Assembly (NCBI GenBank): GCA_018716365.1
Contig: DVKA01000168.1
Location: 1 to 12,056, forward strand
From: Candidatus Caccocola faecipullorum
GTDB lineage: Bacteria > Synergistota > Synergistia > Synergistales > Synergistaceae
Direction of reading: 5' to 3'
DNA length: 12,056 bases
Shown here: positions 1 to 5,653 of the stretch, one piece after another
How the letters are laid out: each line of letters begins with the position of its first letter
How positions within the stretch are numbered: position 1 is the stretch's first letter
Notes under the pieces: model-generated
Seen by the model: only the letters and a program-made list of their open reading frames with translations
The model's database searches: none
What the model was told of the DNA's origin: nothing
Made by a program: the position numbers and the translations under genes

Positions 1-76
1 GATACTGGAGCAGGTGCGTTCGGGCGTCGCCACGAGGATGGCGCTTCTCTATCTCTGCGGCGGAGGTGCGAGATAA
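1..76 (+). CDS. pyrB: Aspartate carbamoyltransferase, C-terminal end (partial)
   Basis: Only the last 24 codons are in the window, read from position 2 to the TAA at 74-76. The peptide contains ILEQVRSGVATRMALLYL, which matches the conserved C-terminal helix of aspartate carbamoyltransferase catalytic chains (roughly 'hPRi..Qv.nGvavRmAlL'). The enzyme condenses carbamoyl phosphate with aspartate in the second step of de novo pyrimidine synthesis. The stop shares one base with the start of pyrC (TAATG), so the two are almost certainly cotranscribed and translationally coupled. The assignment rests on a short stretch but is strongly supported by the pyr genes that follow. Confidence 0.85.
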   Translation, partial: ILEQVRSGVATRMALLYLCGGGAR

Positions 77-1380
77 TGGAAAAGTTTCTCTTCAAAGGCT
101 TTAAGATATTCAACGGCAAGGAATTCATAAACGACGACTGCCTTCTCGTCGAGGACGGCAAAATTGCAAAAATCGGCACGGGGCTTGAGTGCGCGGACGC
201 CGAGGTGATCGAGGGCAACGGCCGCCTGCTTACGCCGGGCTTCATCGACCTGCACGCCCACTTCCGCGACCCGGGTCTTGAATGGAACGAAGACCTCAAG
301 AGCGGAGCCATGGCGGGAGCCGCGGGCGGATTCACGACGCTCGTCGCAATGCCGAACACGAAGCCGGCAATCTCCGAGCCCGCGCTCGTCGAGTACGTGC
401 TGAGCCACGGAGCGGAAGCGAAGGCCGCGCGCATACTGCCCGCGGGCTGCGTCAGCAAGAAGCGCGAAGGCAAGGAAATCTGCGAGATGGAAAAGATGGC
501 GGAGGCCGGGGCGGTCTTCTTCACCGACGACGGCGCGCCCGTCGCCACGAGCCACCTTCTGCGCCTCGCTCTGCTCTACACCGGCAAACGCCTGCCGCGC
601 GTCATGGAGCACCCCGAGGAGATAAGCCTCTTCCAGGGCGGACAGGTCCACGAAGGTCGAGTCAGCGCCATGTCGGGGCTTAAGGGTATCCCCGGCGCCT
701 CTGAGGAAATCGACGTCGCGCGCGGCATTGCGCTCGTCCGCGACACAGGCTCGCGCATCCACTTCACGCACATCTCGTGCGCCGGCGCGGTCGAGCTTAT
801 CCGCAACGCGAAGCGCGCGGGGCTCGACGTCACCTGCGACACGACGTTCCACCACCTCACGCTCAATGAGAACGCCGTTATCGGCAGCGGCTACAACTCG
901 CGCTTCAAGGTCAACCCGCCGCTCCGCTCGGTCGAGGACCAGCGCGCGCTCTGGGAAGGTCTCACCGACGGCACGATCGACGCGATAGTCACAGACCACG
1001 CGCCGTGGCACATGGACGAGAAGGACGAGCCGTTCCAGGAAGCTCCCTTCGGCATCGCCTCGCTTGAGTGCGCAGCCGCGGTGCTGCTCGACTACCGCGC
1101 CAAGAACCACCCCGAAGTGCCGCTCGAACTCATTTTCACGAAGATGACGAGCGCGCCCGCGGCGTTGCTTCCCGAGAAGTGGCAGGGCCTTGGCGTGATA
1201 GCCGAAGGAGCCTGCGCCGACCTCACCGTCGTGGACGAGGAGCGCACGCGCATAGTCGACTGCCAGACGTGGAAGAGCAAGGCGCGCTGCTGCCCGTGGG
1301 AGGGAATGGCGCTCACGAGCTGGCCCGTCATGACCTTCGTCGAAGGCCGCAAAATCTGGCAGGACGACGAAGAGCTGTAA
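76..1380 (+). CDS. pyrC: Dihydroorotase, type I
   Basis: This 434-residue zinc amidohydrolase interconverts carbamoyl aspartate and dihydroorotate, the third step of pyrimidine synthesis, in the cytosol. An amidohydrolase N-terminal strand region leads to 'TPGFIDLHAHFRDPG' with the metal-binding HxH at H60/H62 and the substrate-binding Arg at R64. 'AMPNTKP' at 91-97 supplies the conserved Asn. FTDDG (149-153), H179 and H232 are further metal or active-site positions, and the catalytic Asp is in 'VTDHAPW' (D307, H309). This set and the length fit the type I (Bacillus PyrC-like) family rather than the shorter E. coli type. The ATG overlaps the pyrB stop by one base, and the SD-like GGAGG at 62-66 sits about 9 bases upstream. 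It could be confused with hydantoinase or allantoinase, but the pyr context settles it. Confidence 0.97.
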   Translation: MEKFLFKGFKIFNGKEFINDDCLLVEDGKIAKIGTGLECADAEVIEGNGRLLTPGFIDLHAHFRDPGLEWNEDLKSGAMAGAAGGFTTLVAMPNTKPAISEPALVEYVLSHGAEAKAARILPAGCVSKKREGKEICEMEKMAEAGAVFFTDDGAPVATSHLLRLALLYTGKRLPRVMEHPEEISLFQGGQVHEGRVSAMSGLKGIPGASEEIDVARGIALVRDTGSRIHFTHISCAGAVELIRNAKRAGLDVTCDTTFHHLTLNENAVIGSGYNSRFKVNPPLRSVEDQRALWEGLTDGTIDAIVTDHAPWHMDEKDEPFQEAPFGIASLECAAAVLLDYRAKNHPEVPLELIFTKMTSAPAALLPEKWQGLGVIAEGACADLTVVDEERTRIVDCQTWKSKARCCPWEGMALTSWPVMTFVEGRKIWQDDEEL

Positions 1381-1384
1381 GAGA

Positions 1385-1416
1385 GCGCAGATTTTCTCGC
1401 GACGCCAAAATCGCGC
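1385..1416 (+). other. Imperfect inverted repeat after pyrC
   Basis: GCGC plus GATTTT (1385-1395, with one bulged A at 1389) can pair with AAAATCGCGC (1407-1416) across an 11-base loop. No run of T follows, so it is a poor intrinsic terminator by the usual rule. It sits between the pyrC stop and the -10 box of pyrF, and its right arm covers the place where a -35 box would be. It could weaken read-through from pyrBC or be chance structure in GC-rich DNA. Confidence 0.3.
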
Positions 1417-1426
1417 GCGCGGCGGT

Positions 1427-1432
1427 TATAAT
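1427..1432 (+). promoter_or_regulatory. Consensus -10 box upstream of pyrF
   Basis: An exact TATAAT lies 59 bases before the pyrF start in otherwise very GC-rich DNA, followed by ATAGG. No good -35 box is visible at 16-18 bases upstream (the sequence there is GCCAAA-like). A start site would fall near 1439-1441, placing a perfect stem-loop at the very 5' end of the transcript. This suggests pyrFE has its own promoter as well as any read-through from pyrBC. Confidence 0.55.
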
Positions 1433-1444
1433 ATAGGAAGAACG

Positions 1445-1471
1445 GATAGCACAACCTCGCGTTGTGCTATC
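1445..1471 (+). promoter_or_regulatory. Perfect stem-loop in pyrF leader
   Basis: GATAGCACAAC (1445-1455) is perfectly complementary to GTTGTGCTATC (1461-1471) around a 5-base loop, CTCGC. It follows the probable transcription start and ends 7 bases before the GGGGG ribosome-binding site. No T-run follows, so it is unlikely to be a terminator. It may act as a 5' mRNA stabiliser, a protein-binding site or a translation control element for pyrFE. No PyrR-type binding-loop consensus is visible. Confidence 0.6.
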
Positions 1472-1491
1472 TCATTACGGGGGTATGAATC

Positions 1492-2193
1492 ATGGAAGAA
1501 AGACGGTGCGGGCTCATCCTCGCGCTCGACGTGCAGACGCCGGACGCGGCGCGCGAATTCCTCGACAGGCTGGACAAGGCTACGCGGTATGTGAAGATAG
1601 GGCCGCGCCTCTACGCGATGGGCGGGCTGCCTTTCGTCAGAGAGATAATAGCGCGCGGCTACGACGTATTCCTCGACCTCAAGCTGCACGACATCCCGAA
1701 CACGGTCGCCTCGGCGGTCGAGCCTCTCTCCGAGGCGGGGCTCTGGGCGCTTACGATACACACCTCGGGCGGATATGAAATGATGGCGCGCAGCGTCGCC
1801 ATGCGCGACAGGACCGGAAGCCCGATGAAGCTCTTCGGCATCACGGTGCTGACGAGCCTCGGCGGCGAACTCTGGAGCGACGTGCATCCCGGCTGCGATA
1901 TGAACGAAGCGCTCGCGGGACGGGCCGAGACCGCGGAGCGCGCGGGGCTCGACGGAATCGTATGCTCGCCGCTCGACCTCGAACTTCTGCAGGGGCGCGC
2001 GAAGAAGCTGCTGCGCATCGTACCCGGCATACGCGCGAAGAAGGTCAGCACCGAGGACCAGACGCGCGTCGCCACAGCGGCGGACGCCGCGAAGGCCGGA
2101 GCCTCCTACATCGTCGTCGGACGCCCGATACTTGAAGCGGCCGACCCGATAGCGGCGGCGAAAGATATATTAAAGACATTGGAGGAGGCTTAA
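1492..2193 (+). CDS. pyrF: Orotidine 5'-phosphate decarboxylase
   Basis: This 233-residue cytosolic TIM-barrel enzyme decarboxylates OMP to UMP, the last step of the pathway. The substrate-binding Asp is in 'LILALDV' (D12) and the Lys in 'VKIGP' (K35). The catalytic DxKxxD signature is 'LDLKLHDIPNTV' (D62, K64, D67). Later come 'GITVLTSL', 'GIVCSP', 'VPGIR' and the phosphate-binding 'VVGRP' (208-212, R211), in the order and length usual for bacterial PyrF. The ATG at 1492 is chosen because GGGGG (1479-1483) lies 8 bases upstream and the following residues begin the first barrel strand. An ATG at 1485 is out of frame. pyrE follows after five bases. Confidence 0.97.
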   Translation: MEERRCGLILALDVQTPDAAREFLDRLDKATRYVKIGPRLYAMGGLPFVREIIARGYDVFLDLKLHDIPNTVASAVEPLSEAGLWALTIHTSGGYEMMARSVAMRDRTGSPMKLFGITVLTSLGGELWSDVHPGCDMNEALAGRAETAERAGLDGIVCSPLDLELLQGRAKKLLRIVPGIRAKKVSTEDQTRVATAADAAKAGASYIVVGRPILEAADPIAAAKDILKTLEEA

Positions 2194-2198
2194 CGCTT

Positions 2199-2798
2199 AT
2201 GGCCTGTAACTGCGCGAACGAAGAAGTTTCAAAGAAAATTCTCGAAATGATGAAAGAAAGCGGAGCTCATCTTCAGGGGCATTTCAAACTAACCTCGGGG
2301 CTCCACAGCGACAACTATATGCAGTGCGCGCTCATGCTGCGCTTCCCGCAGTACGCAGCCTACGCGGGCGCTGAACTTGCGAAGCTGCTCGCGCCCTACA
2401 AGCCGGAGTTCATACTTTCGCCGGCTCTCGGCGGCCTCATCATCGGGCACGAAGTCGCGCGCGCTCTCGGCGTGCCCTTCCTTTTCACTGAGCGCGTAGA
2501 CGGAGATATGCGCCTCAAGCGCTTCCCGCACCCCGGCGCGAGACGCTTCGCGCTCGTCGAAGACGTCTGCACGACAGGGAAATCCTCGCGCGAGTCGGCG
2601 CAGATACTCGTTGACGGCGGCGCGGAATGGGCCGGTTCCGGCTGCATTGTAGACCGCCGCGCGCCGGAGTGCCTGCCTGACTGGGATCTGAAATCGCTCG
2701 TAAAGGTCTGCTTTGCGACCTACAAACCCGAAGAATGCCCGCTCTGCGCGGCGGGGCTTCCGCTTGTGAAGCCCGGCAGCCGCCCGGACGGAAAATAA
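2199..2798 (+). CDS. pyrE: Orotate phosphoribosyltransferase
   Basis: This 199-residue enzyme transfers phosphoribose from PRPP to orotate, giving OMP for PyrF. It has the orotate/PRPP loop 'GHFKLTSGLHSDNY' (27-40), 'SPALGGLIIGHEVA' (74-87), and the type I phosphoribosyltransferase PRPP-binding motif 'ALVEDVCTTGKSS' (118-130) with two acidic residues followed by the T-T-G-K-S phosphate loop. The C-terminal tail 'KPEECPLCAAGLPLVKPGS' is typical of one OPRT subfamily and differs from the E. coli form. The SD GGAGGAGG (2181-2188) lies inside the end of pyrF, 10 bases before the ATG. The 5-base gap and this SD indicate coupling to pyrF. Confidence 0.96.
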   Translation: MACNCANEEVSKKILEMMKESGAHLQGHFKLTSGLHSDNYMQCALMLRFPQYAAYAGAELAKLLAPYKPEFILSPALGGLIIGHEVARALGVPFLFTERVDGDMRLKRFPHPGARRFALVEDVCTTGKSSRESAQILVDGGAEWAGSGCIVDRRAPECLPDWDLKSLVKVCFATYKPEECPLCAAGLPLVKPGSRPDGK

Positions 2799-2801
2799 AA
2801 A

Positions 2802-3662
2802 ATGAATAAGGCGGCGCGCGTTTTCACAGCGCGCTTCCTGCTCGCCCTCGCCGCGCTGCTCGCGTTGCTTCCTGCCCTCGGAGCGGAAAGCGCGTGGGCT
2901 GCGCAGCGGCGCGTAAAGATAGCCGTGACCTCGCAGTGGCTGCGCGAGGTCGCTTCATTCATATGCGGCGACCAGGCCGCGGTGCGTTCGCTCTCCGTCA
3001 TGGACGAAACGGGGCGCGAGCGGCTCGTTTCGCGTCCGTCGCGCGGCGAGATAATCATAGCCTTCGACGCCGCCGACGCGGCGCGCCACAGAATCAGCGA
3101 AAAGAACAAAAACCTGCGTCTGCTCTTCGACAAGGTGCAGGTGACGGAGGACGAGCTGCGCGGGGCGTTCTTCGACCCCGCGATGCTGCCATTCGTCGCG
3201 CAGGAGATAATGAAGGCCGTCTCGAAAATCGACCCTGAAAGCTACGCATACTACCAGCGGCGGCTCGCGGAATTCCAGTCGCGCATCGACAGCGCGATAG
3301 GCGTAGGCCGCCATATGCTCGCGGGCAGCGGCGCCAAAATGCTCGACCTGACTGGCGCGGAAGGCGTCTGGATACGCTCGTCGATACCCGGCGTCGTACG
3401 CCCGCCCGACGAAGTATGGAACGGATGGCTCGCCGGCGGAGAAACCGCGCTGCGCGCGGCGCTCGACGAAGCGTCGCGCCGCGGCTGGCTGCTGCTGCTC
3501 GACCCGTGGACGCCGGAGACGATACGCGAGGCGGCCGCCGCCTACCCGAACCGGCTTACGCTAGCCGCGCCGTCGGGCGACGGAGACATATTCGTATATT
3601 TCCACGACATACTGACGGCGATCGCCGCGCGCACAGGCGAGAAACAGCCGGACAAAAAATAA
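2802..3662 (+). CDS. Exported protein resembling a degenerate ZnuA/TroA-type solute-binding protein
   Basis: The protein has 286 residues. An N-terminal signal peptide has a basic start, a hydrophobic core at 12-26 and likely cleavage after AWA (31-33), so it should be periplasmic. 'VKIAVTSQWLREVASFICGD' (38-57) recalls the first strand and helix of ZnuA/TroA proteins. 'FFDPAMLPFVAQEIMKAVSK' followed by IDPESYAYY (123-151) strongly resembles their 'W.dP..a..ma..I...l...DP.n...Y' stretch. The usual metal-ligand histidines are not where expected: the PH motif of the first lobe is missing and the region reads 'SVMDETGRERLVSRPS'. Metal transport is therefore doubtful and no ABC permease lies nearby. 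It starts 3 bases after pyrE with only a weak SD, so it may be the last gene of the pyr transcript. The fold is an inference and the function is unknown. Confidence 0.7.
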   Translation: MNKAARVFTARFLLALAALLALLPALGAESAWAAQRRVKIAVTSQWLREVASFICGDQAAVRSLSVMDETGRERLVSRPSRGEIIIAFDAADAARHRISEKNKNLRLLFDKVQVTEDELRGAFFDPAMLPFVAQEIMKAVSKIDPESYAYYQRRLAEFQSRIDSAIGVGRHMLAGSGAKMLDLTGAEGVWIRSSIPGVVRPPDEVWNGWLAGGETALRAALDEASRRGWLLLLDPWTPETIREAAAAYPNRLTLAAPSGDGDIFVYFHDILTAIAARTGEKQPDKK

Positions 3663-3668
3663 AAAATG

Positions 3669-3694
3669 TATAATTCATAAAAATAAGGTAGAAT
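3669..3694 (+). promoter_or_regulatory. Candidate -10 boxes upstream of lptA
   Basis: An exact TATAAT lies at 3669-3674 and a TAGAAT at 3689-3694, the latter followed by ATAGG exactly as at the pyrF -10 box. Both are in an AT-rich island between GC-rich genes. No convincing -35 box is seen for either. One of them probably drives lptA-lptB, and both sit in or beside a large inverted repeat. Confidence 0.45.
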
Positions 3695-3738
3695 ATAGGG
3701 CGCGGCGCACATACGCCGCGCGCAGCTATTTTTATGAA
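3674..3738 (+). promoter_or_regulatory. Nested inverted repeats upstream of lptA
   Basis: The outer arms TTCATAAAAATA (3674-3685) and TATTTTTATGAA (3727-3738) are perfectly complementary over 12 bases. Inside them, GCGCGGCG (3700-3707) pairs perfectly with CGCCGCGC (3714-3721) around the loop CACATA. The inner stem followed shortly by TATTTTT could work as an intrinsic terminator for the upstream pyr transcript. The whole could equally form a leader structure just before the lptA ribosome-binding site (GAGGT, 3744-3748). Confidence 0.55.
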
Positions 3739-3753
3739 AAAAAGAGGTCTCCG

Positions 3754-4794
3754 ATGAAGATAAAGAAAATTTTCGCCGCACTCTGCATAATATCAGCTTT
3801 CTGCTCGATCGAGGCCGCAGCGCTCGCCGCGCCGGCGCAGCAGAAGCCAGCGACAAAGAAGGTAGCGACGACGCTCTCGGCAAACGACATACAATACAAC
3901 GTCAACACCGGCGACGCGCGCGCTGCCGGCAACGTCGTCATAAAGCGCGAAGGCGCAACGCTCTGGGGTGACGAGGCCGAGGGCAACACCAACGACGAAA
4001 TAATGACGCTTCGCGGCAACGTCCGCGGTGAGTTCCCTGAGCAGGACGCTACGCTGAAATCCGAGAGCGCGACATGGACCGGCGACAAGAGCAAGCGCAC
4101 TGACGGCCTGGTAGAAGCCTTTGGCAGCGTGCGGCTGACGCGCGGCGCGGAGGACTACCTCAACGCCGACTATGTGCGCTGGGAGCCCGGCACCGAAAAC
4201 TATTCGGCGCGCGGCGGCGTCGACGGCCTGCTGGAGAAGAAGATACTCAAGGCCGACGAGGCGCGCCGCAGCGGCAATAAATTCTGGGCCTCCGGCGTGC
4301 GCCGCTATGAAGATTTGGTGGAGAAGTTCGCCATCTCCGCGCGCACAGTCGAAGGCACGCTCGCCAAAGACCCGAAGACCGGGCAGGACGCGCTGAGCGA
4401 CATGATAGCCGACCGCAACGTCGTACTCGACTACGTCGACCGCGAAGGGCTCAAGACGCGCGTCACGGGCGACAGGGCTGTGTATTCTAAGGCGCGCGGA
4501 ACGATAGTCGTCTCCGGCAACACGAAGGCCGTCCGCAGCGACGGCAAGACCGTAACGGCGGACAACATGGTGGTCCACGAAGATACGCGCGTGATTGAGG
4601 CCAAGGGCAACTCGCAGATAATTTTCATCGTTGAGGAAGAGGAACAGCCCGCTGAAGAAAAATCCAAGAGCAGCCAGAAAAAAACGAACAAGAGCAGAGA
4701 TAAAGCCGAGGCTGTGAAGGACGAGCCAGTAAGCGCATCCGGCTCCGAGACTACGCTCAGCGACGAAGAGATCCGCTGGGTGGAGGGCAGATAG
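3754..4794 (+). CDS. lptA: LptA/OstA-type periplasmic LPS-transport protein, long form
   Basis: The protein has 346 residues. The signal peptide is MKIKKIFAALCIISAFC through ALA (23-25), with likely cleavage before A26. The mature part is a series of OstA/LptA beta repeats: 'ANDIQYNVNTGDARAAGNV' (43-61), 'WGDEAEGNTNDEIMTLRGNV' (71-90), 'GLVEAFGSVRLTRGAED' (118-134), 'TRVTGDRAVYSKARGTIVV' (235-253) and 'TADNMVVHEDTRVIEAKGN' (268-286). In this family such repeats form a slotted beta structure that carries LPS across the periplasm. E. coli LptA has about 185 residues, so this protein is nearly twice as long. Residues 293-346 form a charged, low-complexity Lys/Glu/Ser tail, perhaps disordered. 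lptB begins on the next base, which supports the assignment. It might also cover the role of LptC, which is not seen here. SD GAGGT is 5 bases before the ATG. Confidence 0.85.
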   Translation: MKIKKIFAALCIISAFCSIEAAALAAPAQQKPATKKVATTLSANDIQYNVNTGDARAAGNVVIKREGATLWGDEAEGNTNDEIMTLRGNVRGEFPEQDATLKSESATWTGDKSKRTDGLVEAFGSVRLTRGAEDYLNADYVRWEPGTENYSARGGVDGLLEKKILKADEARRSGNKFWASGVRRYEDLVEKFAISARTVEGTLAKDPKTGQDALSDMIADRNVVLDYVDREGLKTRVTGDRAVYSKARGTIVVSGNTKAVRSDGKTVTADNMVVHEDTRVIEAKGNSQIIFIVEEEEQPAEEKSKSSQKKTNKSRDKAEAVKDEPVSASGSETTLSDEEIRWVEGR

Positions 4795-5535
4795 ATGGGC
4801 TTCGAAGCCGCCGCCAACACTCTGCGCGCCGAGAAGCTCGTCAAGAGCTTCAGCGGACGGCGCGTCGTCAACGAAGTCAGCGTCAAAATAGAGAAGGGCG
4901 AAATAATCGGGCTGCTCGGGCCGAACGGCGCGGGCAAGAGCACGACCTTCTATATGATAGTCGGGCGCATCATACCCGATTCGGGCAACGTATGGCTCGG
5001 CGGCCAGGAGCTCTCCGCTCTGCCGATGTACCAGCGCGCGCGCGCCGGAATAGGCTATCTGCCGCAGGAGGCCTCCGTCTTCCGCAGCCTCACTGTGCGC
5101 CAGAATCTGGACCTTGTGCTTGAGGAGTCCGGCGTTCCGGCGGACGTGCGCGGTGACAAAATTTCCTCGCTGCTTGAAGATTACGGCCTCAAGCACCTTC
5201 AGGATACGAAGGGAGTCTCACTCTCCGGCGGAGAGCGCCGCCGCGTCGAGATAGCGCGCTGTCTCGCGCTCGAACCGCATTTCATACTGCTCGACGAGCC
5301 GTTCAGCGGCATCGACCCGATAGCGGTCGCCGACCTCCAGTCGATAATCCGCGACCTGAAGGAACGTGGCTACGGGATCCTGCTCACAGACCACAACGTG
5401 CGCGAAACGCTCTCGATAACGGACCGCGCATATCTCATATACGAAGGCAAGGTTTTCCTTGAAGGAGAGCCTGAGGAGATAGCCGACAACGTCAAGGCGA
5501 GAGAGCTTTACCTCGGAAAAGATTTCAGCTGGTAA
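4795..5535 (+). CDS. lptB: LPS export ABC transporter ATP-binding protein LptB
   Basis: This 246-residue cytoplasmic ABC ATPase powers LPS extraction from the inner membrane by LptFG. Walker A is 'GPNGAGKST' (42-50), the Q-loop is 'YLPQEASVFRSLTV' (Q91), the signature is 'LSGGERRRVEIARCLA' (143-158), Walker B is 'FILLDEPFSGIDPIAV' (163-178) and the H-loop is 'LTDHNVRET' (H200). 'LPQEASVFR.LTV..N' and 'FSGIDPIAV.D.Q.II' are hallmarks of LptB rather than of the similar amino-acid transporter LivF. The ATG follows the lptA stop directly (TAGATG), with GGAGGG in the end of lptA as SD. The permease genes lptF/G are not in the window. Confidence 0.95.
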   Translation: MGFEAAANTLRAEKLVKSFSGRRVVNEVSVKIEKGEIIGLLGPNGAGKSTTFYMIVGRIIPDSGNVWLGGQELSALPMYQRARAGIGYLPQEASVFRSLTVRQNLDLVLEESGVPADVRGDKISSLLEDYGLKHLQDTKGVSLSGGERRRVEIARCLALEPHFILLDEPFSGIDPIAVADLQSIIRDLKERGYGILLTDHNVRETLSITDRAYLIYEGKVFLEGEPEEIADNVKARELYLGKDFSW

Positions 5536-5571
5536 GGCTGGCTTCTTTATCGAAGCTTCCGGGACGAAAGC

Positions 5572-5628
5572 GGGCCGCGCGGTCTGTGCAGGAAAACACG
5601 GGGCGCGCGCCTTTATTTTATTCATTTT
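5572..5628 (+). terminator. Probable terminator after lptB
   Basis: CGCGC (5576-5580) can pair with GCGCG in the GGGCGCGCGC block (5601-5610), with a smaller GTG/CAC pairing inside the loop. It is followed by the T-rich tract CTTTATTTTATTCATTTTT (5611-5629). This is the general form of an intrinsic terminator, though the stem is imperfect and the exact pairing uncertain. A small GCTTC/GAAGC hairpin (5541-5556) lies just upstream. Confidence 0.45.
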
Positions 5629-5653
5629 TGCATAGCGTGATGATTTGATTCCC

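Noticed and set aside
49..1110. Reverse-strand open frame of 353 codons opposite pyrC
   Set aside because: It is a composition shadow of pyrC with no known domain and no sensible ribosome-binding site or partner genes.
1445..1471. Intrinsic terminator or PyrR attenuator before pyrF
   Set aside because: No T-run follows the stem and no PyrR-binding consensus or competing antiterminator stem is visible, so it was annotated only as a leader stem-loop.
3793..5196. Long open frame (467 codons) on the reverse strand across lptA and lptB
   Set aside because: It lies opposite two well-supported genes with family motifs. Long antisense frames are expected in GC-rich coding DNA, and the translation is Arg/Ala/Val-rich without recognisable motifs.
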